Of a stretch of DNA of 55,206 nt, positions 15,950-23,162 are shown one piece after another. Under the pieces are notes generated by a model. The model did not search any database. It was not told where the DNA came from and was given only the letters and a program-made list of their open reading frames with translations. Both the position numbers and the translations under genes were made by a program. Position 1 is the first letter of the stretch; every line of letters begins with the position of its first letter. Source of the stretch: Chlamydiota bacterium (GTDB lineage Bacteria; Chlamydiota; Chlamydiia; Chlamydiales; JAAKFR01); NCBI GenBank assembly GCA_013288105.1, contig JABDCM010000004.1:1-55206 (forward strand), in the 5' to 3' direction.

Positions 15950-16816
15950 TTAGGAACCTGTAAAAAAAGGAAGAATACCAACTAAAACAGCCATTAAAGT
16001 GGCAAAAGAGAAAATCACATTATTCCAAAAGAAGAGCGGTTCTAGAGGAGTTTTAGAAATTTTTCTATGTGAGAGAAAAAAGAGAGCTCCTAGGAAAGGA
16101 ATAATAAGGAAGTAGGGTAGAGAGAGGGGGGTGATCCAACCCAATAGAAAGAGCATCACTAGAGAAGAAAAATGGGAAAAACGGGAGATCCAGAGACTTT
16201 TTTTAACTCCGAAGCGCGCAGGAATGCTATGAAGACGATGCATCCGATCAAATTCGATATCTTGAATGGCATACACAATATCTTCTGCGGCGATGACAAA
16301 AAAGGCGGCTCCCCCTAAAAAAATGGGGGTCCAACTAAGAGATCCAGTTACAGTGATCCAGGCCATCACGGGTCCGCACAGATGGATGAGACCAAGGATG
16401 AAATGGCTAGAGGCGTGAATCCTTTTCATGTAGGAGTAACCCCCAATCAAAACAGCTGCACCTAAAGAGCAATAAAAGCAGAGCGGATTGATTTGAAAAC
16501 AGATGAGGAGAAAGGAGAAGAGGCTCAAAAAGGCGATAGAGAGCACTTGAGAGGCGTCTATTTTTTGAGAGGGAAGAGCTCTATTTTGCGTGCGAGGATT
16601 TTTTGCATCGATCTTCCGATCGATCAGCTGATTGAAGGCCATTCCAGAAATTCTTGCGGCAAAAAAAGCTGGAAATATCCAGAGAATGGGGAGCCATGCC
16701 TCAACAGTTAAAGGGGGATATTTTCTTAAGGCAAGGAGGGCTCCGGCAAGGACTATGGGAAGTCCAAAGAGAGAATGCTCTAGACGAGTAATGTCTTTGA
16801 AAATGGTGAATCTCAT
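15950..16816 (-). CDS. ubiA: 4-hydroxybenzoate polyprenyltransferase UbiA
   Basis: A 288-residue membrane prenyltransferase with about eight hydrophobic segments. The first Asp-rich motif is N62-x3-D66-x3-D70 (NQLIDRKIDAKNPRTQNR) and the second is DIVYAIQDIEFDRMHR around residue 185; both bind the Mg-diphosphate of the prenyl donor. The reading frame is open to 16963, but the ATG at 16816 has AAAGGT just upstream and gives the usual family N-terminus (a short leader to the first helix). Attaches the isoprenoid tail in quinone biosynthesis. Divergent from the LOG gene with a 64-base gap. Confidence 0.92.
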   Translation of the reverse strand: MRFTIFKDITRLEHSLFGLPIVLAGALLALRKYPPLTVEAWLPILWIFPAFFAARISGMAFNQLIDRKIDAKNPRTQNRALPSQKIDASQVLSIAFLSLFSFLLICFQINPLCFYCSLGAAVLIGGYSYMKRIHASSHFILGLIHLCGPVMAWITVTGSLSWTPIFLGGAAFFVIAAEDIVYAIQDIEFDRMHRLHSIPARFGVKKSLWISRFSHFSSLVMLFLLGWITPLSLPYFLIIPFLGALFFLSHRKISKTPLEPLFFWNNVIFSFATLMAVLVGILPFFTGS

Positions 16817-16880
16817 ATTTACCTTTTGCATTTTATAGAAGAGTGAATTATCAATCCAGCATACGGAAAAAGAGGGAATC

Positions 16881-17558
16881 ATGATAGAAAATCTTTCTCT
16901 AGACGCGTGGCGTATTTTTAGAATTTTGTCAGAATTTGTTGATGGTTTTGAAACGATGACCAATTTTGGTCCCTCTGTTTCTATTTTTGGTTCTGCAAGG
17001 ATCTTGCCGGGAACCCCTTATTATGAATTAGCGACAGAGGTTGCGAAAAAAATAGCGGAGAAGGGGTTTGGGATTATTACGGGGGGAGGTCCTGGGATTA
17101 TGGAGGGGGCGAATAAGGGGGCGCAATTGGCCAAGGGGCGTTCATGTGGGATTAATGTGGATCTTCCTTTTGAAGAAAATTCCAACCCCTATCTCGATCG
17201 AAAATACACGCTTAACTTCCGTTATTTTTTTGTAAGAAAGGTGATGTTTATCCGTTATGCGCAGGCCTATGTATTTCTGCCTGGGGGTTATGGTACTTTT
17301 GATGAGCTATTTGAGGCACTTACACTGATTCAGACGAAGCGGATCAAACCTTTTCCTATTTTTCTGGTTGGGACCTCTTATTGGGAGACGCTTATGGACT
17401 GGTTAAAGAGGGGGCCGCTTCAGGAGGGGTATTTGAGTGAGGGGGATTTTGCACCTATTACGATTACGGATGATCCTAATTTAGTTGCACAGATGGTTGA
17501 GAAGCACTATCAGGAATCGGGTCCTGATCCCACCTTTCAGCTCGGCAAAAATGGTTAA
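16881..17558 (+). CDS. LOG family Rossmann-fold protein
   Basis: A 225-residue protein of the TIGR00730/LOG family. GGGPGIME at residues 68-75 and PGGYGTFDE at 134-142 are the two signature motifs (nucleotide and catalytic Arg/Glu region). In many bacteria such proteins release the base from cytokinin or AMP-like ribotides, or act as nucleotide 5'-monophosphate nucleosidases. The actual substrate here is unknown. A weak hairpin at 17553-17590 begins inside its last codons. Confidence 0.88.
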   Translation: MIENLSLDAWRIFRILSEFVDGFETMTNFGPSVSIFGSARILPGTPYYELATEVAKKIAEKGFGIITGGGPGIMEGANKGAQLAKGRSCGINVDLPFEENSNPYLDRKYTLNFRYFFVRKVMFIRYAQAYVFLPGGYGTFDELFEALTLIQTKRIKPFPIFLVGTSYWETLMDWLKRGPLQEGYLSEGDFAPITITDDPNLVAQMVEKHYQESGPDPTFQLGKNG

Positions 17559-17590
17559 TATTCAATTTATAGGTAGTCTGAATATCAACC
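17553..17590. terminator. possible bidirectional terminator hairpin
   Basis: Arms 17553-17564 and 17579-17590 pair with one mismatch around a 14-base loop, between the convergent LOG and accC genes, and T-rich sequence follows on the plus strand. The stem is AT-rich and only moderately stable. Confidence 0.35.
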
Positions 17591-17596
17591 ATCTTT

Positions 17597-18964
17597 CTAT
17601 TTCTTCTCGAGAGTAAATTGACAGCCAGAATCCATTAAATCATCAATATACTTGATGTCATACTTCGAATGGAGAAAATCAGCATTATCCATCATATATT
17701 GGTGAAAAGGAATGGTGGAATGCACCCCCCCAATATGAAACTCACGTAACGCTCGCTTCATCACAGCAATCGCCTCCCTCCTATCCCTACCCTTGACTAT
17801 CAACTTGGCTATCATAGAATCATAATAAGGGGGAATCCTATACCCCGTATAGCAAGCACTATCTACACGAACATGAGGCCCCCCCGGAGGAAGATAATAT
17901 TCCAATACCCCAGGAGAAGGAGCAAAATTCTGCGCTGCATTCTCTGCATTGATGCGACACTGAATCACATGCCCCTCAAAATTAATCTCTTTCTGTTTCC
18001 ATTTCAGCTCTTCTCCTCGCGCAATTCGAAGTTGCTCGCGTACAAGATCAATCCCCGTAAGCTCCTCCGTAACCGTGTGCTCCACTTGAATACGTGTATT
18101 CATCTCCATAAAGTAGAAGTTGAGATCTTTATCTAACAGAAACTCAATCGTTCCTACAGAAAAATACTTGGCAGCCTTCGCAATGTGTACGGCCGCTTGA
18201 CCAATCTTATCGCGCATCTTTTTAGAAAGGACGGGACTGGGCGCCTCCTCAATCAATTTTTGCCGTCTTCTTTGAATCGTGCAATCCCTCTCCCCTAAAT
18301 GAACATAATTTCCATGCTTATCCCCCATAATCTGCATCTCAATATGACGCGGACGGACAATCATCCTCTCCAAATAGACATCAGGATTATTAAAACTCGC
18401 CTCTGCTTCTGCTCTGGCTGCCGGAAATAAACGGTGAAGCTCCTCCAAATTATGCGCAATCCGTATCCCCTTTCCCCCTCCTCCTGCAACCGCTTTGATG
18501 AAAATCGGAAAGCCAAGCTCTTTTGCCCATTTTACAGCCTCCCCAATCTCTTTCACAATGCCATCAGATCCCGGAATCACCGGACATTTCACACTCTTCG
18601 CAATCGCCTTGGCCATTGATTTCTCCCCCATTAAAGCAATGGACTTAGGAGAGGGACCAATAAAATTTAAACCACAACTTTCACAAATGGATGCAAAATT
18701 GGCATTTTCACTTAAAAAACCATAACCAGGATGAATCGCATCCGCTCCTGTAATTTCACATGCTGAAAGGATGTTAGCAACTTTCAGATAAGAACGGCTC
18801 GCTTGAGGTTCCCCAATACAGACAGCCTCATCCGCGAGATGAACATGCAAAGCCTCAGCATCAGCTTGAGAATAAACAGCAACAGTGCCAAGCCCTAAGT
18901 CATGACAAGCTCGAATGATACGAACTGCAATTTCACCCCGATTGGCTATTAATACCTTTTTCAT
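17597..18964 (-). CDS. accC: acetyl-CoA carboxylase, biotin carboxylase subunit
   Basis: A 455-residue biotin carboxylase of normal length. Landmarks: KVLIANRGEIAVRII at the N-terminus, the GGGGKGIRIAH Gly-rich ATP loop, the bicarbonate and biotin site RDCTIQRRRQKLIEEAPSP, and EMNTRIQVEHTVTE catalytic segment. It carboxylates biotin on AccB using ATP and bicarbonate, the first half of malonyl-CoA synthesis. Its ATG overlaps the accB stop by one base (TAATG), so translation is coupled. Last gene of the rpe/efp/accB/accC run, an order I know from Chlamydia. Confidence 0.97.
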   Translation of the reverse strand: MKKVLIANRGEIAVRIIRACHDLGLGTVAVYSQADAEALHVHLADEAVCIGEPQASRSYLKVANILSACEITGADAIHPGYGFLSENANFASICESCGLNFIGPSPKSIALMGEKSMAKAIAKSVKCPVIPGSDGIVKEIGEAVKWAKELGFPIFIKAVAGGGGKGIRIAHNLEELHRLFPAARAEAEASFNNPDVYLERMIVRPRHIEMQIMGDKHGNYVHLGERDCTIQRRRQKLIEEAPSPVLSKKMRDKIGQAAVHIAKAAKYFSVGTIEFLLDKDLNFYFMEMNTRIQVEHTVTEELTGIDLVREQLRIARGEELKWKQKEINFEGHVIQCRINAENAAQNFAPSPGVLEYYLPPGGPHVRVDSACYTGYRIPPYYDSMIAKLIVKGRDRREAIAVMKRALREFHIGGVHSTIPFHQYMMDNADFLHSKYDIKYIDDLMDSGCQFTLEKK

Positions 18965-19446
18965 TACGCTTCTACACTGAAAATTTTTGTTCCAAACTCC
19001 ACAGGATCCCCATTTTTCACAAGAATTTCAACCACTCTTCCCTTAACTCCTGCTTTTACCTCATTCATCACTTTCATTGCCTCAATGATACAAACCACAC
19101 TTTCCTCAGTCACAACATCCCCAACCTTTACAAAATTAGCAGCATCCGGAGAGGGGGAAGTATAAAAAGTTCCAACCATAGGAGAGGTGATCGCTGTACC
19201 CACCACTTTTGACTTACTCTCAGAAGAGGGGGAAGGAGCCACTGGAAAAGAGTGGACAGGTTCCACAAGGGGGGGAGATTCTAACCTTCTCTCCTCGTAT
19301 ACTCTCTCTTGAGGAGAAGAAAGGGTAACTCTTCCCCCACAGTCTCTCTCTAACTCGATTTCAAAACCCTCTTGTTTAAGAGCTAACCGCTTAATTTGCG
19401 CAAGCTTCATTGCTTGCATCAGCCTTTCAATCTGCTTTAAATCCAT
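18964..19446 (-). CDS. accB: acetyl-CoA carboxylase biotin carboxyl carrier protein
   Basis: A 160-residue BCCP. The C-terminal biotinyl domain carries the EAMKVM motif with the biotin-accepting Lys125; a Pro/Ser-rich linker (about residues 45-80) joins it to an N-terminal helix. An upstream TTG at 19452 is in frame, but ATG 19446 has AGGAG six bases before it. Carries carboxybiotin from AccC to the transcarboxylase. Coupled to accC; 9 bases after efp. Confidence 0.95.
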   Translation of the reverse strand: MDLKQIERLMQAMKLAQIKRLALKQEGFEIELERDCGGRVTLSSPQERVYEERRLESPPLVEPVHSFPVAPSPSSESKSKVVGTAITSPMVGTFYTSPSPDAANFVKVGDVVTEESVVCIIEAMKVMNEVKAGVKGRVVEILVKNGDPVEFGTKIFSVEA

Positions 19447-19455
19447 GAACAACTC

Positions 19456-20013
19456 CTATACACGTTGAATATATTCGCGCGTGCGTGTATCAACTTTAAT
19501 CACATCGCCAGGCTCAATAAAGGGGGGAACTATAATCACCGCTCCCGTCTCTAAAATAGCCTCTTTGGTCGTATTTGTAAGGGAACTACCCTCTTCAGCC
19601 GGTTCTGATTTTGCAACCATCAATTCTAAAAACTGAGGAAGCTCCACAGAAAAAATCGTATCCCCATAAAAAGAGGCTTGGATCTCTACCCCCTCTTTCA
19701 AGAAATTAATCTTGTCTCCAATGACATCCGGAGAGACAAATACCTGCTCTAAATTATTAATATCTAAAAAAAGATAGCTCCTCCCCTCAAGATAAAGATA
19801 TTCTAACCTTCTTTCTTGCAAAGAAACATCCTTAACCTCTTGTCCCACTTTAAAGTTTTTCTCAACCGCTTTATCAGTAGTCAAGTTACGTAATTTAGTC
19901 TTAATAAAAGGCTGCCCCTTAGGAACTGTCACCTTGACGACCGATTCCACTCTAAATAGCTTTTCCTCAACAGAGACCACCATTCCAGGAGCTAATTGAT
20001 TACTCGTTACCAT
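19456..20013 (-). CDS. efp: elongation factor P
   Basis: A 185-residue EF-P with three beta-barrel domains and no obvious deviation in length. The tip loop is PKGQPF with Lys32 at the position that is modified in many bacteria; the C-terminal GDVIKVDTRTREYIQRV matches the domain III end. It relieves ribosome stalling at polyproline. GAGGAG stands 8 bases before the ATG. No epmA/epmB-type modification gene is visible nearby. Confidence 0.95.
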   Translation of the reverse strand: MVTSNQLAPGMVVSVEEKLFRVESVVKVTVPKGQPFIKTKLRNLTTDKAVEKNFKVGQEVKDVSLQERRLEYLYLEGRSYLFLDINNLEQVFVSPDVIGDKINFLKEGVEIQASFYGDTIFSVELPQFLELMVAKSEPAEEGSSLTNTTKEAILETGAVIIVPPFIEPGDVIKVDTRTREYIQRV

Positions 20014-20718
20014 TTATACTTCTCCTCGGAGTTTTCCAATACCTATAGCCATATCTTTTTCTTTAAATAAATAAGAACCAGAAACGAGAACATTAGCCCC
20101 TGCTTCCACACATAAAGGGGCTGTTTTATCATCAACTCCCCCATCTACCTCGATCAAATAGGGGGGAAGTATCTCTCCTTTTTTAACCACCTCTCCTCCT
20201 GCACCTATTTTTAAATGGTGACAGGCTTCTCGCACAAAGCGGATTTTATCAATGACTTCAGGTAAAAAAGCCTGCCCTCCAAATCCTGGATTTACCGTCA
20301 TTAAGAGAATAAGATCTGCTTTATTCAAAAATTTAGCAACAAAATCAGAAGAGGTTTCTGGACAAAAGGCAAGTCCTACCTGAATACCACACGTGCGCAC
20401 ATAAGCTAAAATTTCTTCGACATTTTCTACAGCTTCAAAATGAAAAATGATCCGATCCGCCCCTGCCTCAACAAATCTTTCAATATATTCGTAGGGATTA
20501 TAGATCATGAGATGAACCTCTAAGAACAGGGAGCTTGCCCGATTGATGGCAGCAACTGCTTTAGGGCCCAAAGTGAGATTGGGGACGAAATGGCCATCCA
20601 TAATATCAATGTGAAGAAGATCCGCCCCTGCCTCTTCAACCCGTTTAGCCTCATCAGCAAGCCTGCCGAAATCCCCTGCAAGGATGGAGGGAGCTATATA
20701 AAGATTTTTCTTTGTCAT
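20014..20718 (-). CDS. rpe: ribulose-phosphate 3-epimerase
   Basis: A 234-residue TIM-barrel epimerase of the pentose phosphate pathway. Motifs: IAPSILAGDFGRL near the N-terminus, HIDIMDGHFVPNLTLG (metal-binding His and Asp), VHLMIYNP, MTVNPGFGGQAF, and VDGGVDDKTAP with the catalytic Asp. A 15-residue insertion near residues 175-190 (LKIGAGGEVVKKGEIL) is longer than in E. coli. Stop is directly before the efp start. It interconverts ribulose 5-phosphate and xylulose 5-phosphate. Confidence 0.94.
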   Translation of the reverse strand: MTKKNLYIAPSILAGDFGRLADEAKRVEEAGADLLHIDIMDGHFVPNLTLGPKAVAAINRASSLFLEVHLMIYNPYEYIERFVEAGADRIIFHFEAVENVEEILAYVRTCGIQVGLAFCPETSSDFVAKFLNKADLILLMTVNPGFGGQAFLPEVIDKIRFVREACHHLKIGAGGEVVKKGEILPPYLIEVDGGVDDKTAPLCVEAGANVLVSGSYLFKEKDMAIGIGKLRGEV

Positions 20719-20776
20719 TACCCTCTCAAATGGTGAAGAGCATACCCTTCTTTCTGCCTTAGGTCAAGAGAAAAGC

Positions 20777-21934
20777 TTAATCCGTAATTGCATGTTTATG
20801 GGCTTGAGGCCAGTCTGGAAAGACAAAGCGCCCCTCTTTTGAAATGATCTGTCCATCGACTGAAAGAGTGCCCCCCTCTCTTAAATCACAAATCATATCC
20901 CAATGAAGTGCAGATTTATTCTCATTGCCTGTCTCAGGATACCCCATCCCCAGAGCCGCGTGAAAGGTTCCCCCTATTTTTTCGTCAAAGAGAATATTCT
21001 TAGTAAATGTTTTAATTTTATAATTAGTGCCTATTGCAATCTCACCCAGCCGACTTGCCCCCTCATCTTGAGCAATCATTGCTCTCAAGAAAGCCTCATT
21101 CTTACTCGCTCTAGCCTCGACAACCCTCCCTTTTTCAAAAGTGAGCTTAACCCCCTCGACAACTGTCTGGTTCCAGATTGCAGGATAGGTATAATGTACA
21201 ATCCCATTGACCCCCCCATCCGATGCCTTTAATTGAGGACCTGTAAAAATCTCCCCATCAGGAAAGTTTCTTTTCCCACAAGAATTGATCCAACGCATCC
21301 CCTCTATATTAACTCGGAGATCTGTCCCCTCTTTTGTTTTGAAGTGAAGCTCCTTTTTTCCCTTCATATAGTCGATCATGCGCATCTGTTTGACTTGCTG
21401 CTCTTTCAAATGTAAAATAGGATCCTCTTCATTGAGATGGCCTGCTTGAAAAACAAAATCCTCATACTCTTTTATCCCCATATCCCCCTCTTGAGCCCCT
21501 GCCGGCGTAGGACAGAGAGTCACGACCCACTCCATTTCACCTGCTGCTGATCGAGTTAATACTTTGGAGAGGATGGGGCCATTAGCTTTACTTAAAAGGG
21601 CAACTTTTTGCGAATCTGCATGCGATAATCCCCGCGTATTGGTAGGCGCAATGACACGAATTCTCTTATTACATTCGGAGACCTCATGAAGAGCTAACGG
21701 ACAGGTACGTTCTAACTGTTTTTGGTTAGCATATTTAAAAAATATCTCATCCCATCCCGCGGGAACGATGGATATTTTTACAAAAGCACCTGCTCGAATC
21801 AGATGTTCATAAAGGGCCTCCAGTAGAGGCATCCCAGCGATTTCTCCTGAAAGCAGAACAAAATCTCCTGCTTTAACTTCTAGAGAGTAATGAACCAAAA
21901 CGGAAGCCATCTTATCTAGGCGAATATCTCTCAT
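20777..21934 (-). CDS. M29 family aminopeptidase
   Basis: A 385-residue metallo-aminopeptidase of the AmpS/PepS (thermophilic aminopeptidase) family M29. The family core is visible: GDFVLLSGE at the N-terminus, a GxNFPDGEIFTGP loop (metal ligand Glu) at about residue 240-255, GEIAIGTN, and HAALGMGYPETGNENKSALHWDMICDL with the His/Asp ligands. It trims N-terminal residues from short peptides. It precedes rpe by 58 bases. The region upstream of its start holds the repeat at 21975-22010. Confidence 0.92.
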   Translation of the reverse strand: MRDIRLDKMASVLVHYSLEVKAGDFVLLSGEIAGMPLLEALYEHLIRAGAFVKISIVPAGWDEIFFKYANQKQLERTCPLALHEVSECNKRIRVIAPTNTRGLSHADSQKVALLSKANGPILSKVLTRSAAGEMEWVVTLCPTPAGAQEGDMGIKEYEDFVFQAGHLNEEDPILHLKEQQVKQMRMIDYMKGKKELHFKTKEGTDLRVNIEGMRWINSCGKRNFPDGEIFTGPQLKASDGGVNGIVHYTYPAIWNQTVVEGVKLTFEKGRVVEARASKNEAFLRAMIAQDEGASRLGEIAIGTNYKIKTFTKNILFDEKIGGTFHAALGMGYPETGNENKSALHWDMICDLREGGTLSVDGQIISKEGRFVFPDWPQAHKHAITD

Positions 21935-21974
21935 ATAAACCTACATCTATGCAAATTTCGTCCCCGTGCCTGTG

Positions 21975-22010
21975 CCTGAATTTGAGGAAGACAACCCAAA
22001 ACTCAGGTTA
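21975..22010 (+). repeat. TAACCTGAG-family repeat, left partner around the TM2 gene
   Basis: CCTGAATTTGAGGAAGACAA followed by CCCAAAACTCAGGTTA, a diverged copy of the repeat end. Bases 21984-22010 are a perfect 27-base inverted match to 22275-22301 on the other side of the TM2 gene. Confidence 0.85.
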
Positions 22011-22064
22011 TATCTAGCGAAAATCTAGTTGAAATGGTACATTTGGGGAAAGAGGTATTATTAT

Positions 22065-22274
22065 ATGCAAGAGCCGCGTGAGATCAATTGGATCATTACC
22101 CTGTTGATGTCAATTTTTTTTGGATCCTTAGGAGTGGATCGCTTTATGATGGGACATATAGGTCTTGGAATTCTTAAGCTGATCACTTTGGGTGGATTTG
22201 GAATCTGGTGGATCGTCGATGTGATTCTGATTGCTTCACAATACCCTTTTTGCAATATTCGTTGGAAAATTTAA
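22065..22274 (+). CDS. TM2 domain membrane protein
   Basis: A 69-residue protein that is almost all TM2 domain: two hydrophobic segments (about residues 6-24 and 34-58) joined by GSLGVDRFMMGHIGLGILKL and ending in GGFGIWWIVDVILIA, the classical TM2 pattern. The frame continues to a TTG at 22029, but ATG 22065 has AAAGAGG upstream and a normal domain start. TM2 proteins are small membrane proteins of unclear function found in bacteria and animals. The gene is bracketed by a perfect 27-bp inverted repeat, and its stop directly abuts the right copy. Confidence 0.85.
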   Translation: MQEPREINWIITLLMSIFFGSLGVDRFMMGHIGLGILKLITLGGFGIWWIVDVILIASQYPFCNIRWKI

Positions 22275-22603
22275 TAACCTGAGTTTTGGGTTGTCTTCCT
22301 CGAAGGCAGAGAAGTTTACAACGCAGATCTTGGGATTTTCTGACGAAGTTATACCCCACCCGGCGGATAAAGTCCTATTTGATGACGCCAAAGCCCCGGG
22401 GTTGAACGATTGCAAGTCGGACAATATTAAAAATATTGCTCGACTTGCAATCGTTCAACCGCGGGAGCTTTCGCTGTCATCAAATAGGACTTTATCCGCC
22501 GGGTGGGGTATAAATGGCCAACGGCCCTTTACGAGTCGGAAAAGCACAAGAGATGCACGTAAACTTCCTGAATTTGAGGGAGAAAAACCCAAAACTCAGG
22601 TTA
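22275..22603. mobile_element. composite palindromic (MITE-like) element
   Basis: A 329-base inverted structure. The outer left arm (22275-22349) is a diverged reverse-complement copy of the repeat unit (landmarks TAACCTGAGTTTTGGGTT, AGAAGTTTAC, GGGATTTTCTGAC). The outer right arm (22516-22603) is a full unit. Between them lies the large palindrome 22350-22512. The ends read TAACCTGAG and CTCAGGTTA, true terminal inverted repeats with a TA or TTA flavour at the border. No transposase is encoded inside, as for MITEs, which is why I call it MITE-like. Confidence 0.65.
22350..22512. repeat. 163-bp near-perfect palindrome
   Basis: Outer arms 22350-22386 and 22476-22512 are perfect 37-base inverted copies. 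Moving inward they continue with short mismatched runs, then a second well-paired block (GTTGAACGATTGCAAGTCG with its complement) and close on CAATATT-AAA-AATATTG at 22422-22438. The DNA could extrude as a cruciform, and its RNA would fold into one hairpin about 80 bp long. It lies between the two arms of the repeat family. Confidence 0.9.
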
Positions 22604-22668
22604 ATATCCATGTTCTTAAGCTGAATGAAAATGAAAAATTTGAACGCAAAACAATAAAGGAGATACAT

Positions 22669-23040
22669 ATGACAAAAACAGGAGCAGCAACGACAGGAAC
22701 AACAGCAGCAGACGGTGCACCTCCCCCCCCCCTTTCAGAGCGACCAGATCGCGAAGGCGAGATCCAGAGCAGAAAAGCTCAAGAAATGCCAAAAGAAGGC
22801 TTTTTCAAAAGAAATCTCCCCTGGATTGCAACAGCTCTTGTCGTGATAGGACTCATCGCTACCGGCGTCGGCTTTCTGATGCTTTTTCGAATAAGCGTCA
22901 TGCAACAGTTTACAAACCCCTTGATTCCTCAAATCGGGTTCTTTATGGTCTTAGGGGGCGGCTCTCTTGCGCTCGTCGTCTTTTTCACGACGCTCGCGCA
23001 TCTCATTTCAAATAGAAGACCTGTTGAGCAGCTCGCATAA
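22669..23040 (+). CDS. small two-helix membrane protein, Inc-like
   Basis: A 123-residue protein I do not recognise. Residues 1-50 are polar and Thr/Ala/Pro-rich with a run of four Pro; residues 55-75 and 82-105 are two hydrophobic segments joined by a short loop; a short basic tail follows. This bilobed hydrophobic shape resembles chlamydial Inc proteins, but small two-helix proteins of other kinds also fit. Start chosen at the ATG with AAAGGAG seven bases upstream; the open frame extends upstream through the repeat at 22511-22603, which I regard as non-coding read-through. A terminator follows at 23053. Confidence 0.65.
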   Translation: MTKTGAATTGTTAADGAPPPPLSERPDREGEIQSRKAQEMPKEGFFKRNLPWIATALVVIGLIATGVGFLMLFRISVMQQFTNPLIPQIGFFMVLGGGSLALVVFFTTLAHLISNRRPVEQLA

Positions 23041-23052
23041 TTTAATTTTTTT

Positions 23053-23080
23053 AAGGTATAGGGATCTATCCCTATACCTT
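23053..23080 (+). terminator. intrinsic terminator-like hairpin
   Basis: Eleven-base perfect stem (23053-23063 with 23070-23080) with a 6-base loop, 12 bases after the stop of the small membrane protein. The T-run precedes rather than follows the stem on the plus strand, so termination strength is uncertain. Confidence 0.55.
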
Positions 23081-23093
23081 CATAAATAATTAG

Positions 23094-23122
23094 TTTTCTT
23101 TAATAGACACGCTTTGTATAAT
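23094..23122 (+). promoter_or_regulatory. possible sigma70-type promoter of the translocase-like gene
   Basis: A consensus -10 (TATAAT, 23117-23122) with a weak -35 (TTTTCT, 23094-23099) at 17 bases. It lies 40 bases before the chosen start at 23163. Only the -10 box is convincing. Confidence 0.35.
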
Positions 23123-23162
23123 CTATCTGTTTAATAACATCTTTACTGGGTTGTATGAACAC

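Noticed and set aside
22231-22668. Upstream extension of the small membrane protein at 22669
   Set aside because: It reads across the palindrome and the repeat unit. The good AAAGGAG and ATG at 22669 mark the real start, so the extension is taken as open by chance, although the repeat unit uses the same frame as in 11440-13302.
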